Source: Methanobacteriota archaeon
Lineage (GTDB): Archaea > Methanobacteriota > Methanobacteria > Methanobacteriales > Methanobacteriaceae
Reading direction: 5' to 3'
DNA length: 52,450 nucleotides
Assembly (NCBI GenBank): GCA_023436175.1
Contig: JAEZKE010000084.1
Span: 1 to 52,450 of the forward strand
The first letter of the stretch is position 1. The number at the start of each line of letters is the position of its first letter. A model generated the notes under the pieces. The model was not told where the DNA came from. It saw nothing but the letters and a program-made list of their open reading frames with translations, and searched no databases. Made by a program: the position numbers and the translations under genes. Shown here piece after piece: positions 1 to 8,149 of the stretch.

Positions 1-2
1 AT

Positions 3-209
3 GTTATAGATGAAATAAAAAGACAGCTTAAAGCTCACGAAGTAATAAAAGTGAAATTTTCAAAAAGTATATCCTCAGAAAAACAAAATTATATAACTGA
101 GATAACTGAAAAATCAAAGTCTAAACTTGTTGATTTAAGAGGTAATGTTGCTGTAATTTATAAAAAAAATCCCTCGAAAATTCATTTTCGGGGTACCAAA
201 AATTCATAA
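3..209 (+). CDS. YhbY/CRM-domain RNA-binding protein (5' truncated)
   Basis: The frame is open from the window edge to TAA at 207-209 and gives 68 residues, so the start is missing. The visible part reads VIDEIKRQLKAHEVIKVKFS and later has LVDLRGNVAVIYKK. That is the typical second half of the YhbY/CRS1 RNA-binding (CRM) fold: a helix, then KVKF, then a closing G-x-x-x-V-I-Y-K strand. Family members bind rRNA and are linked to large-subunit assembly, which suits its place just before a ribosomal protein block. The usual length is near 85-100 residues, so only about 20-30 are lost. The stop codon lies in the left arm of the hairpin that follows. Family call is firm; the exact role is inferred. 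Confidence 0.8.
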   Translation, partial: VIDEIKRQLKAHEVIKVKFSKSISSEKQNYITEITEKSKSKLVDLRGNVAVIYKKNPSKIHFRGTKNS

Positions 210-246
210 CTACATAAAATCAAAGATTTCGTAGTTATGAATTTTT
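198..246 (+). terminator. 16-bp perfect hairpin between the YhbY gene and rps19e
   Basis: The arms AAAAATTCATAACTAC (198-213) and GTAGTTATGAATTTTT (231-246) are perfectly complementary, and the loop contains a further AAATC/GATTT pairing. The right arm ends in a T run, as in an intrinsic terminator or processing signal. It includes the upstream stop codon and ends 25 bases before the rps19e ATG. A weaker hairpin (about 172-192, CGAAAA/TTTTCG core) lies just before it. Confidence 0.5.
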
Positions 247-271
247 GAGTAAGGTAATTAGGAGGCTAAAT

Positions 272-709
272 ATGACTACAGTTTATGATGTTCCTGCAGA
301 TTTGCTTATAAGCGCAATTGCAAAGGATTTAAATGAAAATAAAAGTATAAACTCCCCTGAATGGGCAAAATTTGTCAAAACAGGAGTTCACAAAGAAAGA
401 AGACCTGAAGATGCTGATTGGTGGTACACCCGCTGTGCATCAATCTTAAGAAAAGTGTACATTGATGGTCCTGTTGGACTTAACAGTTTAAGGTCCTATT
501 ATGGTGGAAAGAAAGATAGAGGAAGCGAGCCAGAAAAATTCAGGAAAGGCAGCGGTTCTATAATAAGAACAGCTTTACATCAACTTGAAGATGCTGGATT
601 CATTGCAAAAATAAAAGAAGGAAGAATTATAACTCCTGAAGGAAAATCCTTCGTTGATAAAGCATCAAACATTGTTAAAGAAGAAATTCCTGAACTCGCC
701 AAATATTAA
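272..709 (+). CDS. rps19e: 30S ribosomal protein S19e
   Basis: Archaeal/eukaryotic ribosomal protein of the small-subunit head, 145 residues, the usual length. The protein begins MTTVYDVPADLLI, with the S19e signatures EWAKFVKTGVHKERRP, DWWYTRCASILRK and GLNSLRSYYGG, and ends with a winged-helix-like part (IIRTALHQLEDAGFI). An in-frame TTG exists at 245 but lies inside the upstream hairpin; the ATG at 272 has AGGAGG at 259-264 and matches the family N-terminus, so I chose it. It opens the co-directional block of translation genes that runs to ftsY. Confidence 0.97.
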   Translation: MTTVYDVPADLLISAIAKDLNENKSINSPEWAKFVKTGVHKERRPEDADWWYTRCASILRKVYIDGPVGLNSLRSYYGGKKDRGSEPEKFRKGSGSIIRTALHQLEDAGFIAKIKEGRIITPEGKSFVDKASNIVKEEIPELAKY

Positions 710-753
710 GTGAAGTTGATCATTAAACTTAAAGATATTGTGGAGGTCGAATT

Positions 754-1089
754 TTGAGCGATATTGAAGAATTACGACGTAAACGGATGCAGGAGTTACA
801 GCAGCAAGCTGCAGCACAGCAAGCATCATCCCAACAACAAGAGCAGGCCCATCGAGAAATGGAAGCTCAAAAAAGGCAGGCTATGATGCAGATATTGACT
901 CCTGAAGCCAGAGGCAGACTTGCAAATTTGAGACTCACCAAACCGGAAATGGTTGAACAAATTGAACTTCAACTCATTCAACTTGCTCAAATGGGGCGAG
1001 TCAAATCTAAGATAACTGATGATCAGCTCAAACATCTCCTGACAAATCTTGTTGGTCAAAAAAGAGAGATTCACATAACAAGAAAATGA
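754..1089 (+). CDS. PDCD5-family DNA-binding protein
   Basis: 111 residues; homologue of the eukaryotic programmed cell death 5 / archaeal DNA-binding family. It begins MSDIEELRRKRMQELQQQAA and has a long Gln/Ala-rich helix (about residues 5-45). The conserved three-helix core follows: ILTPEARGRLANLRLTKPEM, then QLIQLAQMGRVKSKITDDQL, ending GQKREIHITRK. The start is TTG with GGAGGTC ten bases before it. The gene overlaps the next one by four bases (ATGA), implying coupled translation. In archaea it is regularly found between S19e and L39e. Its molecular role is poorly known; nucleic-acid binding is the usual assignment. Confidence 0.95.
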   Translation: MSDIEELRRKRMQELQQQAAAQQASSQQQEQAHREMEAQKRQAMMQILTPEARGRLANLRLTKPEMVEQIELQLIQLAQMGRVKSKITDDQLKHLLTNLVGQKREIHITRK

Positions 1090-1682
1090 AAGCGTGTGTT
1101 CTCTACAGCGGGGGAAAAGACAGTTCTCTAATTGCTGTAATTCTTACAAAATTGGGATACGATGTTGAACTTGTAACCCTGAATTTTGGAATATTCGATT
1201 CCTTTAAACCTGCAGCAGAATCAGCATCTGCGCTTGGTTTTAAACACCGCGTTTTAAAAGCTGATAAAACAATAGTAAAAAATGCAACTGATATTATCCT
1301 TAATGATGGATTTCCAAATAATGGAATAAATTATATTCATAAAGAAGCATTAGATCTTGTTTCGCGTGATTATAACGTGGTTGCAGATGGTACAAGACGG
1401 GATGATAGAATCCCTAAACTTAAAGGAAACGAAATTAACAGCCTTGAAGGTAGGCAAGACGTTGAATATATAACCCTTCGCGGATTTGGTCATAAGACCA
1501 TAAATAATTTATCAGATGTGCTTTTTGAAGTCAGGAAAGAACAAACCAGCATGGAAAACAATTCCGATTATGAGATTGAAATCAGATATCTTATAAATGA
1601 GATTGAAGGCGAAAACGCATCGCTTAAAATATTTCCAAGTCATATCCAATCCCGAGTTGTGGGCTGGAAAAATAAAATTTAA
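1086..1682 (+). CDS. PP-loop superfamily ATP-pyrophosphatase-like protein
   Basis: 198 residues. The N-terminus MKACVLYSGGKDSSLIAVIL carries the PP-loop SGGKDSS that binds the ATP pyrophosphate in N-type ATP pyrophosphatases (tRNA thiolation and asparagine synthase-like enzymes). A second conserved patch, NVVADGTRRDDRIPKL, is where the adenylated substrate usually sits. No thiolase-type cysteine pair or separate RNA-binding domain is visible, so the substrate cannot be named. The start ATG overlaps the PDCD5 stop, and the neighbours are all translation genes, so a role in tRNA or ribosome biology is likely but inferred. Archaeal orthologues have often carried vague names such as alpha hydrolase. 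Confidence 0.85.
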   Translation: MKACVLYSGGKDSSLIAVILTKLGYDVELVTLNFGIFDSFKPAAESASALGFKHRVLKADKTIVKNATDIILNDGFPNNGINYIHKEALDLVSRDYNVVADGTRRDDRIPKLKGNEINSLEGRQDVEYITLRGFGHKTINNLSDVLFEVRKEQTSMENNSDYEIEIRYLINEIEGENASLKIFPSHIQSRVVGWKNKI

Positions 1683-1702
1683 CAAACTAATGTGGTGAAA
1701 AA

Positions 1703-1861
1703 ATGAGTAGAAATAGGCCATTAGCTAAAAAACTAAGGCTTGCTAAAGCTAATAAGCAGAGCCGAACTGTACCAGTATGGGTACGGATTAAAACCAACAG
1801 AAAAGTAATGTCTCATCCAAAAATGAGGAGACATTGGAGAAGAAGTAGCTTAAAAGTTTAA
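1703..1861 (+). CDS. rpl39e: 50S ribosomal protein L39e
   Basis: A 52-residue, very basic protein: MSRNRPLAKKLRLAKANKQS at the start, then VPVWVRIKTNRKV, and MRRHWRRSSLKV at the end. L39e lines the peptide exit tunnel in archaeal and eukaryotic large subunits. The family is normally 51 residues; this copy seems to carry one extra residue near PKMRRHWRR. The ATG follows GGTGAAAA, and the gene sits 20 bases after the PP-loop gene and 13 before L31e, consistent with one transcript. Confidence 0.96.
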   Translation: MSRNRPLAKKLRLAKANKQSRTVPVWVRIKTNRKVMSHPKMRRHWRRSSLKV

Positions 1862-1874
1862 GGGGATTTTTCAC

Positions 1875-2120
1875 ATGGAAAGAGTCTATGTTATACCATT
1901 AAGAAAAGTTAAAAATGTTCCAAGGACTATCAGGTCCCCAAGAGCAATACGTTATGTAAAAGAATTCATAGGAAAACACATGAAAACAGAAGACGTTAAA
2001 ATAGATGCTTCTGTTAATGAAAAAATATGGGAAAGAGGAATTCAAAAAATACCTCCTAAAATCAAAGTAAAAGCTGTACAGGAAGAAGATGGTTCAGTTG
2101 CAGTCACCTTAGTTGAATAG
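1875..2120 (+). CDS. rpl31e: 50S ribosomal protein L31e
   Basis: 81 residues. The family pattern is clear: MERVYVIPLRKVKNVPRTIR, RAIRYVKEFIGKHMK, IDASVNEKIWERGIQK, and a final PPKIKVKAVQEEDGSVAVTL. L31e sits near the tunnel exit of the archaeal large subunit. The gene follows L39e and precedes eIF6, an arrangement kept in many archaea. Confidence 0.97.
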   Translation: MERVYVIPLRKVKNVPRTIRSPRAIRYVKEFIGKHMKTEDVKIDASVNEKIWERGIQKIPPKIKVKAVQEEDGSVAVTLVE

Positions 2121-2128
2121 GTGAACTT

Positions 2129-2803
2129 ATGATAAGAAGAGCTAATTTAAATGGGAACCCTAATTTAGGTGTTGCAATTTCTACAAATGATAAAATTGCA
2201 ATAGTTCCCTCTAATTTATCAGAAGCAATGGAAAATCTTGTAGAGGATACTTTAGGAGTTTCTGTAATTAAAACTCCAATTGGCGGAAGTAATCTTGCCG
2301 GTGCATTAGCTGTTGGGAATTCAAATGGGGTTGTAGTAACACCATACGCTCTTGACAGTGAGATAAAAGCCATTAAAGAGTCCGGTCTGGAAGTAGAACG
2401 AATTGATGATAAGTTTACTGCAGTAGGTAACATCATACTTGCAAATGATTTTGGAGCTATTGTAAACCCACTGCTTTCTGATGAATCCTTAAAAATAATT
2501 AGTGACGTTTTAAACGTTGAAGTTGAACGAGGAAATATAGCTAAATTTAAAATTACAGGATCTGTTGCAGTAGCAACAAATAAAGGAATATTGGCACACC
2601 CTTCTGCAACTGAAGAAGAACTTGCATTTGTAGAGGGTATAATGAAGGTCCCTGCAGATGTTGGAACAGTAAACAAGGGTATAATGCTTGTTGGGGCATG
2701 CGCAGTTGCAAATTCCAACGGTGTTATTGTAGGATTGGACACTACAGGTCCTGAACTTGCAAGAATTGAAGAGGCATTAGGTTTTCTTGAGGGATATGAA
2801 TGA
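2129..2803 (+). CDS. eif6: Translation initiation factor 6 (aIF6)
   Basis: 224 residues, full length for aIF6, which binds the large subunit and keeps it from joining the small subunit. The pseudo-fivefold pentein repeats are visible as recurring blocks such as NPNLGVAISTNDKIAIVP, GVVVTPYALDSE, FGAIVNPLLSDE, KGILAHPSATEEE and GVIVGLDTTGPELARIEEAL. ATG at 2129 follows AGGTGAAC within the end of rpl31e. The stop overlaps the start of the next gene by four bases (ATGA). Confidence 0.97.
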   Translation: MIRRANLNGNPNLGVAISTNDKIAIVPSNLSEAMENLVEDTLGVSVIKTPIGGSNLAGALAVGNSNGVVVTPYALDSEIKAIKESGLEVERIDDKFTAVGNIILANDFGAIVNPLLSDESLKIISDVLNVEVERGNIAKFKITGSVAVATNKGILAHPSATEEELAFVEGIMKVPADVGTVNKGIMLVGACAVANSNGVIVGLDTTGPELARIEEALGFLEGYE

Positions 2804-3030
2804 AAACAAAAATATTTAGAATTCAAGGTAAATTTATGATGGGAAACACTTTCAAACCTTTTACAAAGGAACTGAAAGCTACAAACGAAAATGATATACG
2901 CGAAAAGATTTATTCAGAGTTTGGAAGCAAACACAGAATAAACAGGAATAAAATAGTTATAGAAGACATTAAAGAAATAAACGCCGATGAAGTCCAGGAT
3001 CCACTAGTTAAAGCCTTAATCGAAGGGTGA
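2800..3030 (+). CDS. rpl18a: 50S ribosomal protein L18Ae/LX
   Basis: 76 residues; archaeal L18a (LX). It starts MKTKIFRIQGKF and has FTKELKATNENDIREKIYSE and HRINRNKIVIEDIKEI, the family's single beta-alpha-beta unit. It is a peripheral large-subunit protein. It overlaps eif6 by four bases and is separated from prefoldin alpha by four, so coupled translation is likely. Confidence 0.95.
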   Translation: MKTKIFRIQGKFMMGNTFKPFTKELKATNENDIREKIYSEFGSKHRINRNKIVIEDIKEINADEVQDPLVKALIEG

Positions 3031-3034
3031 TTTC

Positions 3035-3469
3035 ATGGAAGACAGACAAAGGCTCGAACAGATGGTAACTGAAATTAATATGTACCAGAGCCAACTGGAC
3101 GTTTTAAAACAACAAATTGAATCAGTTAAAGCTTCCATAGCTGAATTATTATCAGCTGAAGAAACTTTAGAAGCTGTGAAAGGAAAAGAAAATACAGAAA
3201 CATTTGTACCAATAGGTGCAGGTTCTTTTCTGATTACAGAAATTAAAAACACTGATCAGGTCATAATGGGACTTGGAGCAGGCGCTGCTGCAAAGAAAAA
3301 TATAGATGAAGCTAAAGAAAGTATATCTTCCCAAAGAAAAGAGTTAGAGCAATTAGTGGACAAAATGTCTGGAGATATACAAAAGTTAACCGAGTTCATT
3401 ATGAGAAAAAGCCCTGAAGCTGAAGCACTACTTCAAAAAGTTGAGAGTGAAGAAGCCCAGAGGCAATAA
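3035..3469 (+). CDS. pfdA: Prefoldin subunit alpha
   Basis: 144 residues; alpha subunit of the hexameric holdase that passes unfolded chains to the thermosome. Two long coiled-coil helices (about 1-47 and 93-142) flank a beta-hairpin centre with FVPIGAGSFLITEIKNTDQVIMGLGAG, the alpha-class signature. It lies four bases after rpl18a. After the stop comes a T-rich tract (about 3471-3482), perhaps a weak terminator before ftsY. Confidence 0.96.
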   Translation: MEDRQRLEQMVTEINMYQSQLDVLKQQIESVKASIAELLSAEETLEAVKGKENTETFVPIGAGSFLITEIKNTDQVIMGLGAGAAAKKNIDEAKESISSQRKELEQLVDKMSGDIQKLTEFIMRKSPEAEALLQKVESEEAQRQ

Positions 3470-3516
3470 TTCCTTTTTTTTATTAAATTACTGGAAATTT
3501 AAAGGACGTGAATGTT

Positions 3517-4737
3517 TTGTTTGAATCACTTAAAAAGAAATTCAGCGGTACAATAGGAAAACTAAGTGATAAACTCTCAAGTGAGGAGGAAACAGAAGAA
3601 ACTCGTCAAGAAGAAGTTCCAGAAGAAACCGCAACAGAAACTACTGAAACCTTTGAGAAAATAGAAAAAATTGAAGAACCTGCAGTTGAAGAAAAAGAAC
3701 CTGAGACTGAAGAACCATCCTCTGAAGAAAAAGAAACTGAAACAGGGGTTAGAGGAAGATTATCCGGAATTTTTTCTAGAGAAAAGAAAGAGGAGAAAGT
3801 AGAAGAAAAGGTAGAAGAGAAACCTGAAGAGACTCCTGAAGAAGCTGAAGAAAAGGAAGAAAAATCAGGAATGTTCTCATTTGTTACTAAAAAGACAATA
3901 TCTGAAAAAGATATTGATGATATACTCTTTGAACTTGAAATGTCACTTCTAGAAAGCGATGTTGCAATGGAAGTCGCTGAAAAGATCATTAATTCTGTAA
4001 AAGAAGATCTTGTGGGTAAAAAAATCCGGAGAAGAAGCGACGTTGCAGAGTTTACAAGAGAAGCACTTAAAAAAGCTATTTCTGAAATATTAGGGATTGA
4101 AACTAAAGACCTTAAAGAAATGGCTGAAAATGCACGAAAATCTGGTGAACCCCTTAAAATCATGTTTGTGGGGATAAATGGTACTGGTAAAACAACCACC
4201 ATAGCTAAAGTGGCTACCTATTTTATAAATGAGGGATATACACCAGTTATAGCGGCTGCAGATACCTTTAGAGCAGGTGCAATTGAGCAGATAAGTCACC
4301 ATGCCGAAAATATCGGCGTAAAGATTATAAAACATAAAAAAGGTGCAGATCCTGCGGCAGTTGCATATGATGCTGTTGAACACGCAAAAGCTAAAGGAAA
4401 AGAGATAGTTTTAATCGACACTGCAGGTAGAATGCAGACAAATGTGAATCTCATGGATGAGATGAAGAAAATCAAGCGTGTTGTAAAACCAGACCTTATT
4501 ATTTATGTCGGTGATGCCCTGACAGGAAACGATGCCGTAGAACAGGCCTCAAAATTCGATGAAGCAGTTGGTGTGGATGGAATTGTCCTGACCAAGGCAG
4601 ATGCAGACGCAAAAGGCGGAGCAGCACTTTCAATTGGTTATGTGATTAATAAACCAATCCTGTTTTTAGGTGTTGGCCAGTCATATGAAGATATAATGGA
4701 ATTTAAGCCTGAATGGATGATTGAACAGATAGTTTAA
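3517..4737 (+). CDS. ftsY: Signal recognition particle receptor FtsY
   Basis: SRP receptor GTPase that docks ribosome-nascent chain complexes at the membrane. I chose TTG at 3517 (MFESLKKKF, the common archaeal N-terminus) because GGACGTGA at 3504-3511 is a good ribosome binding site five bases away; GTG at 3508 would lie inside that site. The product has 406 residues. Residues about 15-120 are a very acidic Glu-rich stretch, as in FtsY A domains. The N domain then follows (SEKDIDDILFELEMSLLESD), and the G domain has GINGTGKTT (about 219), DTFRAGA (about 249), DTAGR (about 302) and TKADADAKGG (about 359). It closes the translation/secretion operon. Confidence 0.97.
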   Translation: MFESLKKKFSGTIGKLSDKLSSEEETEETRQEEVPEETATETTETFEKIEKIEEPAVEEKEPETEEPSSEEKETETGVRGRLSGIFSREKKEEKVEEKVEEKPEETPEEAEEKEEKSGMFSFVTKKTISEKDIDDILFELEMSLLESDVAMEVAEKIINSVKEDLVGKKIRRRSDVAEFTREALKKAISEILGIETKDLKEMAENARKSGEPLKIMFVGINGTGKTTTIAKVATYFINEGYTPVIAAADTFRAGAIEQISHHAENIGVKIIKHKKGADPAAVAYDAVEHAKAKGKEIVLIDTAGRMQTNVNLMDEMKKIKRVVKPDLIIYVGDALTGNDAVEQASKFDEAVGVDGIVLTKADADAKGGAALSIGYVINKPILFLGVGQSYEDIMEFKPEWMIEQIV

Positions 4738-4823
4738 TTGAAATTCATTATTCTTTACTTTTTATTTTAAATTTATAGAATCAATCATTAGATAAATTCC
4801 AGATCAGTATTAGATAAGTTAGA

Positions 4824-5038
4824 TTAGTTAAAGTCTGATTCTTCAGTTGAAGCTGCTATAAAACCTAAAATTAAACCAATAGCAGCAGCAATTATAATCC
4901 GATTCCACATATTTATAAAAGCAATTTCTATATGAAATATCTTTCTTAGAATTAACATAATAACTGCTAATCCTATTGAAATTGCAAAAAACAGAGGTAT
5001 ACTGTAAGTTATTCCTTTCTTAAGTTAGTTACATTCAT
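4824..5038 (-). pseudogene. Small two-helix membrane protein gene with a frameshift near the start
   Basis: On the minus strand an ATG at 5038 follows a clear GGAGA site and starts MNVTNL, but that frame stops after nine codons. One frame over, an open frame begins at once (KKGITYSIPLFF) and runs 66 codons to TAA at 4824-4826. It has two hydrophobic helices (IPLFFAISIGLAVIMLIL and IIIAAAIGLILGFIAA) and an acidic tail STEESDFN. It has no good start of its own, so one base is probably lost or gained near 5017-5027, by mutation or assembly error. I do not recognise a family. Confidence 0.45.
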
Positions 5039-5113
5039 TTAAGCTGTCTCCATTTTACTGGGGATATGTGGTTAGTTAATATATATTTTTTTTACTTTCA
5101 CTGTAATTTAAAA

Positions 5114-5137
5114 CCCTTTAGTAACTTCACCAAAGGG
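5114..5137 (-). terminator. Possible terminator hairpin downstream of the HEAT gene
   Basis: CCCTTT at 5114-5119 pairs with AAAGGG at 5132-5137, with a short inner GT/AC pairing. On the minus strand the stem is followed by TTTTAAATT. It lies about 150 bases past the HEAT gene stop and before the small minus-strand membrane gene. Confidence 0.3.
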
Positions 5138-5287
5138 CACCAATCACTGTATACTACTTTTTAAGTTTTTCATTTATTAATATGATTAATAGATTTATTT
5201 TTGTTGAAATATAGTAGCAATGCTTAAATTTAAGATAATGTTTTCAGTAGCCTTGGAGTATAAAAGATGGAATGAATAGAATTTAAT

Positions 5288-7795
5288 TTATAGCCCTAAT
5301 AATTGTTTTTTCTTTAATTCAAACTCTTCTTCTGTTACAATGCCCATATCTCTTAATTCAGCTAGTTTTTTAAGTTCATCCATTGGACTAATTTCAGATA
5401 CAACATTTGTTTCTTGAGTAGTATTGATCATATCAATTTTCTCACGAATTAAATCATAAAATGATTTTAATCTAGAATCCCCACTTTTAAATGAATATTC
5501 AATACTAGAAAGATAAATTTGAATACTTGGCAATGCTAAAATTTTTCCCTCATCAAAATCAATGCTAGTTATTTTATCGTAGCGAATATGTTTAGTACCT
5601 CTGTCTACACCTCTCCAAAAACTCTTTTTATGAATAATTATTTCTTTCTCATCCAATTCCATAATACCAGAAATATAAGACTTTTCACTATCCAAACTTA
5701 ATCTTCCAGGCATAGACTCATAAAAAGAAATCTCTATCATTGGATTTTTGGAAACTAAATCGCCTTCAGTTTTGAATCCTTCATTCATTGCTTTTCTCCA
5801 CGCAGCATTGGCGGAAGTAGCAATTTCTGGATCACTATCAGAAGATAAAAATTTCAATGTTTCAATAGACTTAGAATCACCTATACTTTGAAGAGATTTG
5901 ATTACCTCTTTGCGTATATCCGTATCGGCATTATTTACTAGGAAAATAATACTTTCAATTTCTTTTGAATTTTCCATTTCTAAAATATCATCTTTAGAAA
6001 TCTTTAATTTATCTTTAATATCTGAAGATTGGATAGTTATGAGCGAATTATAGGCAGCTTCTCTTACTTTACTATCATTATCATTTAAACACTTTAATAA
6101 TGGCCTGTAAGCAGTATATTCTCCAATTTTACCAAGTGCTTCGGCTGCACGCATACGGACTTTCTTTTCTGAATCTTTTAGAGCTTTTATCAGTGGTTTA
6201 ACACTTCGTTTATCACCTATATTTATAAGAGCATTAGCAGCCCTCCTCCTTACATGTTTATCTTCATCCCTTAACATTCTATTAAGAGGTTCAACAGCTC
6301 GAGAATCACCAATAAGGCCAAGTACATCACATACTTTCCGCTTCTGTTGACCGTATTTATCAGCATAGTTATACCCTACTTTTAAACACCGCAAGAGTGG
6401 TTCAACAGCAGGTTCACCAATCTTTACTAAATCATTAACTGCATTATTACAGACACTATTACTATCACTAGCAAGATCTAAAATTAGATTTTCAATTTTA
6501 ACAGTATTTGAAACTTTAATTCCTCTACTATTAATAGCATCAATCGCATCAACAGCAGCCTTACTCACTTTATCATAATAGTCGCTTTTTAGACGGTTTA
6601 ATGGCATAATCGCAGATTCATCTCCAATTTTACCAAGTGCTTCGGCTGCACGCATACGGACTTTTTCTTCTGAATCTTCTAGAGCTTCTATTAATGGTTT
6701 AATACTACTTTCATCGCCCACTTTTATTAGGGCATTAGCAGCTCTTCTTCTAACATGTCTATTAGAATCTTTTAACATTTTATTCAATGGTTCAACTGCA
6801 CGAGTATCGTCCATTAATCCAAGAGCATCACAAGCTTTTCGCCTAACAATACTATCGGGGTTATCTAAACAGTTAATCATTGAAGGGACTGCAGGCTTAC
6901 CTATTTTAACTATTGATTGCACTGCAGAATTCCGAATACTACTGTTAGAATCTTTAAAATCTCTAATAGAATTTTGAATTGGAATTTCAATTTCCCGATA
7001 ACTTTTAAAGGATGCTTGTTGCATTTTAGCATTATTAATCTTTTTCTGGTGTTCAATAACAATATTATCTGCTTTTTTAAAATCATCAAATTCAAATCCA
7101 CTATGATGCAGAGTTATAAGGGTATCAGCAGCAGCATAGCGAATATCTTCGTTTTGATTTTTCAATAATGGGATTAATGGATTGACTATACGTTCATCAG
7201 ATTTATATTTAAGTGCTTTTGCAGCTAAAACTACGACATCATCCTCAGGATCATTTAATGCTTCAATCAAAGGCTCAATACTATTGGGATCATTAAAATT
7301 CATAAGTGCATTAATTGCACTTTTCCTTACATATATATCAGTATCCTTAAGCATCTTAATTAAATGAGAAATAGGACAACTATCTTCAATTTGACCAAGA
7401 ACATCACATGCTCTTGCTCTGACAAGTGCATTAGGATTTTTTAAACAGTTAATCATTGAAGGGATAACAGGTTCACCTATTTTAACTAGTGAATTTACTG
7501 CAGAATCCCCAACACTCTTGTAAGGGCTTTTAAAGTTTTCGATTAGAATATCAATTTCTTTTTCAAATCCATTTTTAGTATCTTTATCTTTTAAAGTAAT
7601 CGAATCATCTTTGGTACTTGATTCTACTTTAGGTTTTATAGTTCTCTTAGAAGATAATGCATTATTATTCTCATTTATCTCTTTTATTTCAGGTTTTTTA
7701 ATGTTCTCTGTGTCACTTTGACTTAATTTTGTTCCACATTCGCCACAAAATTTATTATTATCGTTATTTTCAGCCCCACATTCTTTGCAAAACAT
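5288..7795 (-). CDS. Zinc ribbon-HEAT repeat-PH-SHOCT protein
   Basis: 835 residues, four parts. (1) N-terminal zinc ribbon FCKECGAENN...FCGECGTKL. (2) A long HEAT/PBS-lyase solenoid (about 55-650) with repeats such as NPNALVRARACDVLGQI and DSEEKVRMRAAEALGKIGDE. (3) A PH-like beta domain (about 690-795; GIMELDEKEIIIHKKSFWRG, KHIRYDKITSIDFDEGK). (4) A C-terminal SHOCT motif, MDELKKLAELRDMGIVTEEE. ATG at 7795 follows GAGGGAT; a TTG at 7807 overlaps that site, so I rejected it. No signal peptide. HEAT solenoids bind partners, and PH-SHOCT pairs often occur in proteins that bind membranes or oligomerise; the function is unknown. Two repeats share about 43 identical bases (near 6121 and 6626), a recent internal copy. 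Confidence 0.8.
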   Translation of the reverse strand: MFCKECGAENNDNNKFCGECGTKLSQSDTENIKKPEIKEINENNNALSSKRTIKPKVESSTKDDSITLKDKDTKNGFEKEIDILIENFKSPYKSVGDSAVNSLVKIGEPVIPSMINCLKNPNALVRARACDVLGQIEDSCPISHLIKMLKDTDIYVRKSAINALMNFNDPNSIEPLIEALNDPEDDVVVLAAKALKYKSDERIVNPLIPLLKNQNEDIRYAAADTLITLHHSGFEFDDFKKADNIVIEHQKKINNAKMQQASFKSYREIEIPIQNSIRDFKDSNSSIRNSAVQSIVKIGKPAVPSMINCLDNPDSIVRRKACDALGLMDDTRAVEPLNKMLKDSNRHVRRRAANALIKVGDESSIKPLIEALEDSEEKVRMRAAEALGKIGDESAIMPLNRLKSDYYDKVSKAAVDAIDAINSRGIKVSNTVKIENLILDLASDSNSVCNNAVNDLVKIGEPAVEPLLRCLKVGYNYADKYGQQKRKVCDVLGLIGDSRAVEPLNRMLRDEDKHVRRRAANALINIGDKRSVKPLIKALKDSEKKVRMRAAEALGKIGEYTAYRPLLKCLNDNDSKVREAAYNSLITIQSSDIKDKLKISKDDILEMENSKEIESIIFLVNNADTDIRKEVIKSLQSIGDSKSIETLKFLSSDSDPEIATSANAAWRKAMNEGFKTEGDLVSKNPMIEISFYESMPGRLSLDSEKSYISGIMELDEKEIIIHKKSFWRGVDRGTKHIRYDKITSIDFDEGKILALPSIQIYLSSIEYSFKSGDSRLKSFYDLIREKIDMINTTQETNVVSEISPMDELKKLAELRDMGIVTEEEFELKKKQLLGL

Positions 7796-8149
7796 ATAAT
7801 CCCTCAATAACTGATTTTTTGCAACTGTTATTTAACTATTTTTAATAAAAAATAATTAAGGAGTGATAACATGATTTTATAATCATTAACGTTAAGATTA
7901 ACTCACATTTAAACAATTTTTATACGTTTAAATTTATCCAAATATTTTAATATTGTTTTTAAATCATTAATCAACATAAAAGAAGGGTTAATGTATTGAA
8001 TGATATGATTTGACTTTAGAATCGATTAAATCCAATTGAATCACCTGTATTTAATAGTTGAATTTTTTAATAGAGTTTAAGGAAGAGAAGGTGAAAGTAT
8101 AAATTACGATTATAAAATAATTAATTATTCTAATGGAGGATCGTAAAAC
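7796..8149. promoter_or_regulatory. Divergent promoter spacer, no gene seen
   Basis: 354 very AT-rich bases between the HEAT gene (leftward) and the membrane protein gene (rightward). GATTATAAAATAATT at about 8108-8122 is a plausible TATA box for the rightward gene. I see no conserved palindrome or small gene. Confidence 0.35.

Noticed and set aside
2104..2826. A 240-codon minus-strand frame opposite eif6
   Set aside because: It is a shadow of the aIF6 gene. The plus strand gives an unmistakable family protein with operon overlaps.
3606..4202. A Ser-rich minus-strand frame opposite ftsY
   Set aside because: The Ser runs are the complement of Glu codons in the FtsY acidic region.
5950..7480. 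Repeated DNA blocks that might suggest a CRISPR or tandem repeat array
   Set aside because: The repeats are HEAT units in an intact reading frame, with irregular spacing and no constant repeat/spacer structure.
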